A stretch of 64,000 nt of DNA from Serratia inhibens (GTDB lineage: Bacteria > Pseudomonadota > Gammaproteobacteria > Enterobacterales > Enterobacteriaceae), in assembly GCF_003591175.1 (NCBI RefSeq), contig NZ_QYYG01000003.1, positions 62,001 to 126,000 of the forward strand, given 5' to 3'. Each line of letters opens with the position of its first letter. Position 1 is the stretch's first letter. Below the pieces are notes generated by a model. That model worked only from the letters and a program-made list of their open reading frames with translations, was not told where the DNA came from and made no database searches. Below, piece after piece: positions 27,189-38,122 of this stretch. A program made the position numbers and the translations under genes.

Positions 27189-28379
27189 ATGGCCAACCCT
27201 TACCGCGAGCTTTTCAGCGCACCGGGCAGCAAAGCATTTTCCCTTGCGGGGCTTATCGCACGCATGCCCATCTCCATGCTCGGGATCGGCATTATCACCA
27301 TGCTCGCACAATTGCGGGGGTCTTATTGGTTGGCAGGGGCCGTAGCGGCGACCTTTGCGTTTTCAATGGCGCTGCTGGCACCGCAGATCTCACGCGCGGT
27401 TGATCGCCTGGGGCAGCGCCGCGTGCTGCCTTGCGTCACCGTCGTCAGCGTAGCCGGCATGTTGTCATTGCTGCTTTGCACGCATTATCAGGCCCCCGAT
27501 TGGACCCTGTTCGTTTTCGCGGCGGTGTCCGGTTGCATGCCCAGCATGCCGGCCATGGTCAGAGCCCGCTGGACCGAAATCTTGCGTGGAACACCGCGCT
27601 TGCACACCGCCTTTTCGTTTGAGTCCGTGCTCGATGAAGTCTGTTTTATTATCGGCCCCCCCATTTCAGTGGGCCTCAGCGTAGCTGTCTTTCCAGAAGC
27701 GGGGCCATTGGCAGCCGCCATTTTGCTGACGATGGGCGTCACGGCCTTTGTCTGGCAAAAACGCTCGGAACCGCCGGTTTATCCTGACGACGGTGCGGAT
27801 CGCGGTTCCGTCATTAAACAGGTGCCAATGCAGATACTGGTGCTGGCTTTAGTCGCGTTGGGCACCATTGTCGGTACCGTCGACGTCATCAGCGTCGCCT
27901 TTGCCGAACAGCTTGGACAGCCCGCCGCAGCCAGTCTGGTGCTGTCGGTTTACGCCATAGGTTCTTGCCTGGCCGGGTTGGTTTTCGGTGCCATGAAAAT
28001 CCCGGTTCCCCTGCCCCGCCTGTTTTTATATGCCGCTCTGGCCACGGCGATAACCGCTTTGCCCTTGCTGCTGGTTAACGATATTTTCATGCTGGCGGCC
28101 ACGGTGTTTGTCGCGGGTTTGTTCTTTGCACCGACCATGATCATTGCGATGGGGTTGGTTGAAAATATCGTTCCGCCGTCCCGATTAACGGAGGGGTTAA
28201 CCTGGATGATCACCGGACTGGGGATTGGCGTAGCGCTCGGCGCCGCTCTGGCGGGATGGGTTGTCGATGAAGCCGGCGTAAAAGCCGGCTTCATCATCAC
28301 GCTTTCTGCCGGCCTGGTGGTATTGCTGGTCGCCGCAGGCGGTTATCGTCTCATGCAAAAATCCGTGCATACGGTTTGA
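27189..28379 (+). CDS. MFS transporter, probable drug efflux
   Basis: A 396-residue major facilitator protein with about twelve membrane helices. The start at 27189 has GGAG upstream; the frame extends to 27159 without support. Loop 2-3 carries DRLGQRRVLP, the MFS motif A variant. Its divergent TetR partner suggests inducible export of a toxic compound. The substrate cannot be told from sequence. Confidence 0.87.
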   Translation: MANPYRELFSAPGSKAFSLAGLIARMPISMLGIGIITMLAQLRGSYWLAGAVAATFAFSMALLAPQISRAVDRLGQRRVLPCVTVVSVAGMLSLLLCTHYQAPDWTLFVFAAVSGCMPSMPAMVRARWTEILRGTPRLHTAFSFESVLDEVCFIIGPPISVGLSVAVFPEAGPLAAAILLTMGVTAFVWQKRSEPPVYPDDGADRGSVIKQVPMQILVLALVALGTIVGTVDVISVAFAEQLGQPAAASLVLSVYAIGSCLAGLVFGAMKIPVPLPRLFLYAALATAITALPLLLVNDIFMLAATVFVAGLFFAPTMIIAMGLVENIVPPSRLTEGLTWMITGLGIGVALGAALAGWVVDEAGVKAGFIITLSAGLVVLLVAAGGYRLMQKSVHTV

Positions 28380-28412
28380 CGGGAAATTGCCGGCTGTAAC
28401 CCTCCTTGCGTG

Positions 28413-29342
28413 TTAGGTCGGTTCCCAAATGGCCTTGCCGCCCCATCGGTTTTCTATCTCCCCCACGAATCGTTTCACTTTGGGTGACAGATAGCGCCGG
28501 GTGGGATAAACGGCGCATATTGGCGCTTCAGCCCGGCAATATCGCTCCAGTACCGGCACAAGCGTGCCGGCCGAGAGTTGCTCACCAACCAGAAAAGCAC
28601 CAAGTTGGCTCAGACCAACACCCGCGAGCGCCGAGTCCCGCAATGCTTCGGTGTTGTTGAAACGCATTCTTCCGCCGACCTGTTCGTCACGATGTTGTCC
28701 ATTCACCTGATAGCGCCAGGGAACCGGCATTCCCTGGTGCGAGAACACCAAACAGTGGTGATCAACCAGATCGTCCGGCGTCTGAGGCACACCATGGTTA
28801 TCCAAATAGCCTGGTGAAGCACAGGTTATCAGCCGGTGTGGCGCGAGGACTTTGCGCACCAGCCGGCTGTCATCATTACCGCCAATGCGGATAGCCAAAT
28901 CGATCCCATCGCGCACCAGATCGCTGTAGTCATCGGAGAACGTCACCTCTACATCCACTTCCGGCCATTGGACCAGGAAATCCCTCAAAATGGGTAAAAT
29001 ATGCAAACGACCGAAGGCGACTGGAAGATCGATACGCAGACGTCCTCTGGGCGTTTGATGCCGCTGATTTATCGCCGTCTCCGCTTCATCAACTTCCGCC
29101 AGAATCCGCAGCGCATGTTCATAAAACACCAGACCTTCTTCGGTCAGGCTCACGCTGCGCGTCGTCCGGTGCAGAAGCCGAGTGGCCAACCGCTCTTCCA
29201 GCCGATTAACGCTTTTCCCCGCCGACGAGCGGGATATGCCGAGCCTCTCGGCCGCCAGAGTAAAACTACGCGCATCAGCGACCCGTACAAACACCAGTAG
29301 ATCGGACAGGTTATCAAGCGACACCGCCATTAAATTAGCCAC
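28413..29342 (-). CDS. LysR-family transcriptional regulator
   Basis: A 309-residue LysR protein with helix-turn-helix at about residues 10-70 (VRVADARSFTLAAERLGISRSSAGKSVNRLEERL). The second methionine (residue 5) is an alternative start. It is divergent from the MFS gene at 29455, 112 bases apart, and is probably its regulator. Confidence 0.9.
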   Translation of the reverse strand: MANLMAVSLDNLSDLLVFVRVADARSFTLAAERLGISRSSAGKSVNRLEERLATRLLHRTTRSVSLTEEGLVFYEHALRILAEVDEAETAINQRHQTPRGRLRIDLPVAFGRLHILPILRDFLVQWPEVDVEVTFSDDYSDLVRDGIDLAIRIGGNDDSRLVRKVLAPHRLITCASPGYLDNHGVPQTPDDLVDHHCLVFSHQGMPVPWRYQVNGQHRDEQVGGRMRFNNTEALRDSALAGVGLSQLGAFLVGEQLSAGTLVPVLERYCRAEAPICAVYPTRRYLSPKVKRFVGEIENRWGGKAIWEPT

Positions 29343-29454
29343 GTTTTGTCCCCAATGTTGCTCATTTAGGCCAGTTTATCACCCGATAGTGCGCGTATAC
29401 ACTGTGTTCGTTCCACCCATGCCCTCTATCAAACCCAGTAAACGAGGAAATTTA

Positions 29455-30648
29455 ATGAGCACATCTCACCAGGCCGACGAGCAACCACCAGGCGTCCCAA
29501 GACGCTGGCTGGCGGTATTTTCCCTCGGGCTCGCCACATTTTCCGTCGTCACCACCGAAATGTTACCCGTCGGCCTGTTGAATCCCATTGCGGATACGCT
29601 AAACGCCACGGTTGGCCGGGCGGGCCTGATGATTTCACTGCCCGCCCTACTGGCCGCCTTTTTTGCTCCACTGGTTGTTCTCGCCTCCGGAGGAATTAAC
29701 CGCAGGACGATCCTCCGCTGGCTTCTCATTTTGCTGATTGCGGCTAATATTGCTTCAGCCACGGCAACCAGTATGAACGGGCTGCTGGTCGCCCGCGTCA
29801 TCGTCGGTTTCTGCATGGGCGGGATTTGGGCCATTGCCGGGGGCGTTGCAGGGCGGTTGGTGCCGCAATCTTCCCTTGGTCTGGCGATATCGATAATTTT
29901 TGGCGGCGTCGCGGCCGCTTCCGTACTAGGCGTACCCTTAGGTGCATTTATGGGGGATGTATTCGGCTGGCGTACCGCCTTTCTGGCGATGGCCCTTTTA
30001 GCTCTGCTGGCGCTAATCTTGCTTATCAAGTCGTTCCCATCAATGCCTGTGGAACACTCCGTCACTTTAGGGCAATTCGCCGAACAACTGGCAAACCCAA
30101 AGCTTCTTGCAGGACTCCTGGTGACAGTCCTGTTGGTCGCCGGCCATTTCATGGCTTTCACCTTTATTCGACCGCTGCTGCAGACGGTATCCCATTTTGA
30201 CGACAACTGGATTGGCCCACTGCTGTTCGCCTACGGTCTCGCCGGCATTGCCGGGAATTTTCTTGCCGGCGGCGCAGCGGCAAAACACCTTCGCCCGACA
30301 CTGACGCTGATCACCCTCGGGTTAACTGCTGCCGTCATCCTGTTTTCCTGGTGGGGAGGAACCGCCGTAAGCGGCGGTCTTATTACCCTGTTGTGGGGAC
30401 TTGCCTATGGCGGGGTTTCCGTATCGCTGATGACCTGGATGATGATCGTAACCCCCCGATCCATTGAGGTCGCCACTTCTCTTTATATCGCCCTCTTTAA
30501 TATCGGTATTTCTATCGGCGCCGTAACAGGAGGGCAACTTGTCGATAAATATGGTCTGACAACCAATGCCCTGATGGCCGGTGCCACCACAGGTCTGGCA
30601 TTGGTGGTTATCGCGCGGGTAAAAATCAAGGCTGAACCTGCACCCTGA
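29455..30648 (+). CDS. MFS transporter (AraJ/NepI-like)
   Basis: A 397-residue transporter with about twelve membrane helices. RWLAVFSLGLATFSVVTTEMLPVGLLNPIA at the N-terminus is typical of the DHA1 group that includes YdhP, AraJ and NepI purine-ribonucleoside or arabinose-related exporters. Start at 29455 follows GAGGAAATTTA. The substrate is unknown. Confidence 0.87.
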   Translation: MSTSHQADEQPPGVPRRWLAVFSLGLATFSVVTTEMLPVGLLNPIADTLNATVGRAGLMISLPALLAAFFAPLVVLASGGINRRTILRWLLILLIAANIASATATSMNGLLVARVIVGFCMGGIWAIAGGVAGRLVPQSSLGLAISIIFGGVAAASVLGVPLGAFMGDVFGWRTAFLAMALLALLALILLIKSFPSMPVEHSVTLGQFAEQLANPKLLAGLLVTVLLVAGHFMAFTFIRPLLQTVSHFDDNWIGPLLFAYGLAGIAGNFLAGGAAAKHLRPTLTLITLGLTAAVILFSWWGGTAVSGGLITLLWGLAYGGVSVSLMTWMMIVTPRSIEVATSLYIALFNIGISIGAVTGGQLVDKYGLTTNALMAGATTGLALVVIARVKIKAEPAP

Positions 30649-30693
30649 TTGTCCACTGCGGCCCGCCGCTGTCTGAGCCGACGGGCCGTAGAT

Positions 30694-31923
30694 TTAGCGG
30701 CGGCGCTGCTGCATGCCGTAGACAAACACCACGGCAAAGCACAGCAACGGCAGCAGGTACGACAACGCGGTGCTGTATCTGTCTGCCAGTGCCCCCATAA
30801 AGTAAGGCATGATGGCGCCGCCGACGATCGCCATGATCATAAAGGAACTGGCGCGCTTGGTGTGTTTACCCATATTTTTCACCCCCAGGGCGAAAATGGT
30901 CGGGAACATGATCGACATAAAGAAGAACACGCCAATCAGCGCCACCACCGAGAGCCCGTCGATACTGAGCATCACCACGCCGCACAGCAGAATATTGATC
31001 AGCGAGTAAAGCATCAGCAGCGTGGCGGGTTTCACTCTGCCCATCAGCCAGGTGCTGAAGAAGCGCCCGATCATAAAACAAATCATGGCGATGGAGAGCA
31101 GGTAGGAGGCGCTCTGGTTGGAAACATCGCTCCAGTGTTCGGTGGCGTAGTTAATAAAGAACGCCCCCACGCCGACCTGTGCCGCTACGTAGAAGAACTG
31201 GGTTATTACCCCGCCGACGAAGTGCTTGTGCTGCCACAACCCTTGCGCGATTTCACCCTGCTCCGGCTGCTCTTCCTCACGGATATCCGGCAGTCGGGTG
31301 CGGCTGAACAGCAAGGCAATCAGCAGCACCAGCACGGCGATCGCCACATAAGTCACCTTCACCGCGCTCTGGTCACCGCCGCTTGCCCCTTGGGTTGCGG
31401 AGAAAAACAACGTGCCGCCGATCATCGGCCCGATGAACTGCCCCAGGCCGTTAAAAGACTGGGCGAGATTGAGCCGCCGTTCCGCGCCCTGCGTATCGCC
31501 CAGCACCGTAGCGTAAGGATTGGCCGCGGTTTCCAGGCAACCCAGGCCGCAGGCAATGACAAACAGCGCAAACAGGAAGGCGCCGAAGCTGTTGGCGGAG
31601 GCTGCCGGCACAAACAACAGTGCTCCCAAGGCATACAGACACAGCCCTACCAGAATGCCGGCCTTGTAACCTTTCTTATCCATAAAATAGCCGGCGGGCA
31701 ACGCCACCAGGAAATAAGCGCCGAAATACGCCGCCTGCAACAACCCCGACTGCGCCTTGGTCACGTGCAGGGTTTCCTGAAAGTGTTTATTTAATACGTC
31801 CAACAGGCCATACGACAGCCCCCACATAAAGAACAGGCTGGTGACCAGGATAAAGGCCCAGCGTAAATTGGAGGTCGCCTTGACGCCCAGCTGTGGCGGG
31901 GCCGCACTTTTTTCAGCAAGCAT
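30694..31923 (-). CDS. fucP: FHS-family sugar permease, likely L-fucose/H+ symporter
   Basis: A 409-residue MFS protein of the fucose-galactose-glucose symporter family. Typical features are SLFFMWGLSYGLLDVLNKHFQ in helix 1, FGAYFLVALPAGYFMDKKGYKAGI and LETAANPYATVLG. It is shorter than E. coli FucP (438), so the symbol is by analogy. It is the last gene of the fucose catabolic run and would bring L-fucose, or a close sugar, into the cell. Confidence 0.85.
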   Translation of the reverse strand: MLAEKSAAPPQLGVKATSNLRWAFILVTSLFFMWGLSYGLLDVLNKHFQETLHVTKAQSGLLQAAYFGAYFLVALPAGYFMDKKGYKAGILVGLCLYALGALLFVPAASANSFGAFLFALFVIACGLGCLETAANPYATVLGDTQGAERRLNLAQSFNGLGQFIGPMIGGTLFFSATQGASGGDQSAVKVTYVAIAVLVLLIALLFSRTRLPDIREEEQPEQGEIAQGLWQHKHFVGGVITQFFYVAAQVGVGAFFINYATEHWSDVSNQSASYLLSIAMICFMIGRFFSTWLMGRVKPATLLMLYSLINILLCGVVMLSIDGLSVVALIGVFFFMSIMFPTIFALGVKNMGKHTKRASSFMIMAIVGGAIMPYFMGALADRYSTALSYLLPLLCFAVVFVYGMQQRRR

Positions 31924-31956
31924 TGATATATCCTCGGGTAGGGTAATGAGATGTTG

Positions 31957-33092
<1,136 letters not shown>

Positions 33093-33112
33093 TCAACTCC
33101 GTTAATCCGTAG

Positions 33113-33952
33113 CTAACCCCTGGCCAGGCTGTAAACGCGGCTGGCAGTGCCGCCCCAAATTGCCGCCTGCTGTGCAGGACTCAAGGCGGCGACAGCCTGT
33201 TCGCACAGGTGATAAACCTGGTCGTAATCGCCGGCCAGCAGGCACACCGGCCAGTCGGAACCGAACATCAGCCGCTGCGGGCCGAATGCCTCCAGCGCCG
33301 CCTCAAAAAACGGCAATAGTTGCTGTGCCTGCCAACCGCCGCCGGGTGCTTCGGTAATCAACCCGGACAACTTGCAGGCCACGTGGGGCAGCGCCGCCAG
33401 CGGTTTGATTTGCTGCGCCCAATGCTGCGCGCCACGGGCGATATCCGGCTTGCCGAGATGATCCAACACCAGCCAGTAATCGTCGTGCCGGGCGGCAAAC
33501 TGCGCCGCAGCCGCCAGATCCCGGTGAGTGACCAGAATGTCGTAGACATAACCGTGCCGCTGCAGCGTCTGCATGCCGCGCCGCACCTCCTGCCGCTCCA
33601 GCCAGGCCGCCGGTTGCGGCTCATCCTGAACCAGATGACGCAGGCCGCGCAGCAGCGGCTGTTGGCGCAGTTCATCAAGCCGCTGCGGCAGCTGAGGCGC
33701 GGCAATGTCCAGCCATCCCACCACACCGCATACGCCACGGCTTTGCTGCATCTGCACCAGCAGCGTCCGGGTTTCCTGCTCGCATTGGCGGGCCTGCACC
33801 ACCAGCGCGCCGTCGAAACCGTGGCGTTGCAGCAGCGGTTCGAGCTGCGCCGGGCCGTAGTCCTGGCGCAGCACCGCCATCTGTTCGCTAATCCACGGAT
33901 ACTCCTGCGGCCGGTAGCGCCAGTAGTGTTGGTGAGCGTCGATGCGCAGCAT
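33113..33952 (-). CDS. Amidohydrolase, probable L-fucono-1,5-lactonase
   Basis: A 279-residue amidohydrolase-superfamily protein starting MLRIDAHQHYW, where HxH is the metal-binding motif. LDHLGKPDI and MFGSDWPVC supply the other active-site His and Asp. This is the COG3618 lactonase group. Start at 33952 is preceded by GGGAGC; a longer in-frame reading would overlap fuconate dehydratase. It would hydrolyse L-fuconolactone to L-fuconate. Confidence 0.87.
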   Translation of the reverse strand: MLRIDAHQHYWRYRPQEYPWISEQMAVLRQDYGPAQLEPLLQRHGFDGALVVQARQCEQETRTLLVQMQQSRGVCGVVGWLDIAAPQLPQRLDELRQQPLLRGLRHLVQDEPQPAAWLERQEVRRGMQTLQRHGYVYDILVTHRDLAAAAQFAARHDDYWLVLDHLGKPDIARGAQHWAQQIKPLAALPHVACKLSGLITEAPGGGWQAQQLLPFFEAALEAFGPQRLMFGSDWPVCLLAGDYDQVYHLCEQAVAALSPAQQAAIWGGTASRVYSLARG

Positions 33953-33966
33953 GCCGTGCTCCCGCT

Positions 33967-35244
33967 TCAACCGCGAAACCGATACTGTTCGATCGACGCA
34001 GGGTGCATCTCGATCGAATATCCAGGGTGTTGCGGCGGCATGTAGGCCGCGCCCCTGATGTCGCAAGGATGAATAAAATGTTCATGCAGGTGATCAACGT
34101 ATTCGATCACTCGCCCGTCGTGGGTACCGGCGATGCACAGGTAATCGATCATCGACAGATGCTGCACGTATTCGCACAGCCCCACGCCACCGGCATGCGG
34201 GCACACCGGCAGGTTGTATTTCGCCGCCATCAGCATCACCGCCAACACCTCGTTGACCCCGCCAAGGCGGCAGGCGTCGATCTGCACCACGTCAATCGCC
34301 CCGCGCATGATGAACTGCTTGAACATAATGCGGTTCTGGCACATCTCGCCGGTAGCGACCTTGACCGGATGGATCCCTTCGCGGATGCGGCGATGCCCCT
34401 CAACGTCGTCCGGGCTGGTCGGCTCTTCGATAAACCAGGGTTTGGCGAACGCCAGGTGCTTCACCCACGGAATGGCGTCGTTGACTTCCCACACCTGGTT
34501 GGCGTCGATCATCAGTTGGCGGTCGGGGCCAATCACCTCGCGGGCGATGCGCACGCGGCGGATATCGTCTTCCAGGTCGCGGCCCACTTTCAGCTTCAGG
34601 TAGGAGAAACCGGCGTCGACCGCTTCCTGGCACAGCCGACGCAGCTTGTCGTCCGGGTAGCCCAGCCAACCGGCGGAGGTGGTGTAGCACGGATAGCCTT
34701 CCTCCAGCAGCCGCGCCAGACGCTGTTCCTTACCCTCGGCCCGCTGCTTCAGCAGGCTGAGCGCCTCCTGCGGCGTAATGCAGTCGGTGATGTAACGGAA
34801 ATCGATGCAACGCACCAGCTCCTCCGGCGTCATCTCCGCCACCAGCCGCCACACCGGTTTGCCCACGGATTTGGCCCACAGATCCCATACCGCATTCACC
34901 ACCGCCCCGGTCGCCAGGTGAATGGCGCCCTTGTCCGGCCCAATCCAGCGCAGTTGGCTATCGCTGGTGAAGCGCCGCCAAAACTCGCCCATATCGGCGG
35001 CAATCTCCTCAAGCCGGACGCCGACAATCTGATGCTCCAGCGCACGGATCGCCGCGCAGCAGATCTCGTTGCCGCGGCCGATGGTAAAGGTCAGCCCGTG
35101 GCCGCGCAGATCGGCGTGGTCGGTCTCCAGGATCACGTAAGCCGCCGAATAGTCCGGATCCGGATTCATCGCGTCGGATCCGTCCAGCCCCAGCGAAGTG
35201 GGAAAACGAATATCTTCAACCCGCAGTGCGGTAATCGTCGTCAT
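33967..35244 (-). CDS. L-fuconate dehydratase (enolase superfamily)
   Basis: A 425-residue mandelate-racemase-type enolase-superfamily enzyme. LKLKVGRDLEDDIRRVR holds the catalytic lysine pair, MIDANQVW the first metal ligand, WFIEEPTSPDD the second, and ATGEMCQNR the third. CPHAGGVGLCEYVQHLSMID near the end is distinctive for fuconate dehydratase. It converts L-fuconate to 2-keto-3-deoxy-L-fuconate. Start at 35244 has GGGGA in front. This is the most diagnostic gene of the cluster. Confidence 0.92.
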   Translation of the reverse strand: MTTITALRVEDIRFPTSLGLDGSDAMNPDPDYSAAYVILETDHADLRGHGLTFTIGRGNEICCAAIRALEHQIVGVRLEEIAADMGEFWRRFTSDSQLRWIGPDKGAIHLATGAVVNAVWDLWAKSVGKPVWRLVAEMTPEELVRCIDFRYITDCITPQEALSLLKQRAEGKEQRLARLLEEGYPCYTTSAGWLGYPDDKLRRLCQEAVDAGFSYLKLKVGRDLEDDIRRVRIAREVIGPDRQLMIDANQVWEVNDAIPWVKHLAFAKPWFIEEPTSPDDVEGHRRIREGIHPVKVATGEMCQNRIMFKQFIMRGAIDVVQIDACRLGGVNEVLAVMLMAAKYNLPVCPHAGGVGLCEYVQHLSMIDYLCIAGTHDGRVIEYVDHLHEHFIHPCDIRGAAYMPPQHPGYSIEMHPASIEQYRFRG

Positions 35245-35258
35245 GGTGCGGTTCCCCA

Positions 35259-36104
35259 TCAGGCCTGTACGGTTGTTTGACGCTGTTCACCCAATCCCTC
35301 GATGCCCAGGCGCATCGTCTGCCCGGCCTTCAGGTAGATGGGCTGCGGCTTCTGCCCCATGCCCACACCCGGCGGTGTACCGGTGGAGATCACGTCGCCC
35401 GGCTGCAGGCTCATAAAGCGGCTCAGGTAGCTGATGATGTGCGGAATGCGGAAGATCATGGTGCTGGTATTGCCGTCCTGATAGCGTTTGCCGTCCACTT
35501 CCAGCCACAGGTTCAGGCGGTGAGGGTCGGCAATTTCATCGGCGGTCACCAGCCAGGGGCCGGTGGGGCCGAAGGTGTCGCAACCCTTGCCCTTGTCCCA
35601 GGTACCGCCGCGCTCAATCTGGAATTCACGTTCGGAAACGTCGTTAATCACGCAATAGCCGGCGACGTGGCGCAGGGCATCCTGCTCACTGATATAACGC
35701 CCGCCCTGGCCAATGATCACGCCCAGCTCCACTTCCCAGTCGGTTTTGACCGAATCGCGCGGAATTTGCACGTCGTCGTTTGGCCCCACCACCGCGCTGG
35801 TCCATTTGCTGAACACCACAGGTTCACCGGGGATCGCCGCACCGGTTTCCGCCGCGTGATCGGCGTAATTGAGGCCAATGCAGATAAACTTGCCGATGTG
35901 GCCGACGCACGGCCCCAGGCGCGGTTGCCCCTCGACCAGCGGCAGTTGGTTGATATCCAGCGCACGCAGTTTTTCCAGAGATGCCGGCAGCAGCGCCGCA
36001 CCGCTAACATCGGCGATATGCTGCGAAAGGTCGCGGACCTGGCCGTGATTGTCCAACACCCCCGGGCGTTCCTGTCCTGGCGCGCCATAGCGTAAAAGTT
36101 TCAT
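35259..36104 (-). CDS. FAH-family hydrolase, probable 2,4-diketo-3-deoxy-L-fuconate hydrolase
   Basis: A 281-residue fumarylacetoacetate-hydrolase-fold protein. ICIGLNYADHAAETG, the metal-ligand run DWEVELGVIIG and the C-terminal PGDVISTGTPPGVGMG are conserved. Automated annotation often calls such proteins ureidoglycolate lyase. Within this cluster the role is cleavage of the diketo acid to pyruvate and L-lactate, as shown for the Xanthomonas pathway. Confidence 0.85.
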   Translation of the reverse strand: MKLLRYGAPGQERPGVLDNHGQVRDLSQHIADVSGAALLPASLEKLRALDINQLPLVEGQPRLGPCVGHIGKFICIGLNYADHAAETGAAIPGEPVVFSKWTSAVVGPNDDVQIPRDSVKTDWEVELGVIIGQGGRYISEQDALRHVAGYCVINDVSEREFQIERGGTWDKGKGCDTFGPTGPWLVTADEIADPHRLNLWLEVDGKRYQDGNTSTMIFRIPHIISYLSRFMSLQPGDVISTGTPPGVGMGQKPQPIYLKAGQTMRLGIEGLGEQRQTTVQA

Positions 36105-36158
36105 AGATTCCTCAATCCTCCGGAGAAGCGCCTTCGGCGGCGCCGCAAAAAGTAAAAA

Positions 36159-36914
<756 letters not shown>

Positions 36915-36924
36915 CTAAAGGTCC

Positions 36925-36939
36925 AATGGTCAGGCCATT
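36925..36939. promoter_or_regulatory. Operator candidate for the FadR-type regulator (site 1)
   Basis: AATGGTC-A-GGCCATT is a palindrome with one mismatch and shares the GGTCAG core with site 2. It lies 26 bases before the start of the first catabolic gene. FadR-subfamily regulators often bind TGGTnnnACCA-like sequences. Confidence 0.6.
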
Positions 36940-36947
36940 AAAGGCGG

Positions 36948-36966
36948 TTAAAGGTCAGACCTTTAA
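36948..36966. promoter_or_regulatory. Operator candidate for the FadR-type regulator (site 2)
   Basis: TTAAAGGTC-A-GACCTTTAA is a perfect 19-base palindrome. Its centre lies 25 bp from that of site 1. A half copy (AAAGGTCC at 36917-36924) precedes site 1. Confidence 0.75.
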
Positions 36967-37034
36967 CATGACAAAAGACGCTTTACGCGTTATCGTTTGG
37001 TGAGAATGTTATGAGACACACTTAAAACAGCATT

Positions 37035-37091
37035 TTGATTAACCAACTTTTTACACTTGATTAACCATTACTCAAGCAGCTTGACTAATAA
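37035..37091. repeat. Three phased direct repeats upstream of the FadR-type gene
   Basis: TTGATTAACCA occurs at 37035-37045 and again at 37057-37067; a related TTGACTAATAA is at 37081-37091. Spacings of 22 and 24 bp place them on one face of the helix. The role is unknown; they lie in the regulator's promoter region. Confidence 0.55.
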
Positions 37092-37134
37092 CTGTGCGCT
37101 GAATCACTTATCGCTAAACGGCTCAAGGTAACCC

Positions 37135-37893
37135 ATGCCCATCACTCGACTGGAAAACCCACGGATTTACAGACAGATAGCCGATCAACTAAAGCGGCTC
37201 ATCGAAAACAATGAATTTCCGCCGGGCAGCCGCCTGCCGTCCGAGCGGGATCTGGCCCAGCAGTTACAGGTCAGCCGCGCCTCGGTACGTGAGGCGCTGA
37301 TCGCGCTGGAAGTGATTGGTCTGGTCGACGTGAAAGTCGGTAACGGAGTGATCGTGCGGGCGCAGGCGCCGGTTTTGGCCTCGCAGGAGCCGGTGATGGC
37401 GCAGGCCGGCCGCGACCAATGGGCGGAAATCGATGATGAACTGAATATCGAGCTGGATTTTAACGCCGAGCTGCCGCCGTTTTCGCTGCTGCAAACCCGC
37501 TTGTTGATCGAACCGGAAACCGCCGCGCTGGCGGCGCGCCACGCCACCGACGAAGAGCTGGCGGGCATTCGGGCAGCCTACGAGCAAAACTGCCGCGATA
37601 ACCGCGCCGGATCGGCCACCCATCCCGGCGACCGGCTGTTCCACATCCGCATTGCCCAGGCCAGCGGCAACCCGGCCTACGCGTTCGTTATCGGCCACCT
37701 GCTCGGCCACCGCTACGGCAGCATGTTCCGCGTGCTGCAACGCCACTATACGCCGGACGATATGCCGCACCGTTCAGAACAGGAACACCGGGCGATCCTG
37801 GAGGCGATCGAGGCGCGGGACGTACGCGGCGCACGCAAGGCCATGAAAGCGCATCTGGATGAAGTGATCGCCATCTTTACCCGCGCGCAATAG
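37135..37893 (+). CDS. GntR/FadR-family regulator of the fucose genes
   Basis: A 252-residue FadR-subfamily protein. The winged helix reads PPGSRLPSERDLAQQLQVSRASVREALIALEVIGLVDVKVGNGVIV (about residues 24-70). The C-terminal FCD domain has metal/ligand histidines, including HIRIAQASGNP and HRSEQEHRAILEAIEARD. It is divergent from the catabolic operon, so it most likely represses it and responds to a sugar acid. The symbol FucR is avoided because E. coli FucR is unrelated. Confidence 0.9.
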   Translation: MPITRLENPRIYRQIADQLKRLIENNEFPPGSRLPSERDLAQQLQVSRASVREALIALEVIGLVDVKVGNGVIVRAQAPVLASQEPVMAQAGRDQWAEIDDELNIELDFNAELPPFSLLQTRLLIEPETAALAARHATDEELAGIRAAYEQNCRDNRAGSATHPGDRLFHIRIAQASGNPAYAFVIGHLLGHRYGSMFRVLQRHYTPDDMPHRSEQEHRAILEAIEARDVRGARKAMKAHLDEVIAIFTRAQ

Positions 37894-38003
37894 GCCGTTT
37901 CGGCACGGCGGGGGCAAGGGTAAAAATTTTGACGGACCGCTCTTTTTTCCACATGCAGACGGGGCCAAGGCACATTACACTGGCAGCATATTGCCCCCTA
38001 TGG

Positions 38004-38049
38004 CTTTCAAGTTGCAGCGAGCGCAGGTAACGACGCCGCAGCTTGAAAG
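38004..38049. repeat. Truncated ERIC-like palindrome
   Basis: CTTTCAAGTTGCAGC and GCCGCAGCTTGAAAG are near-perfect inverted arms equal to the ends of the ERIC copy at 8885-9006, with the ERIC core deleted. It lies in the 229-base gap between the regulator and ampH. Confidence 0.65.
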
Positions 38050-38122
38050 ACGATGAATATAGGCCGCGTCACGCCACGGCCCGGGCCCTTTCCTTGCAGC
38101 CTTTTAACATGGATAACGATCG

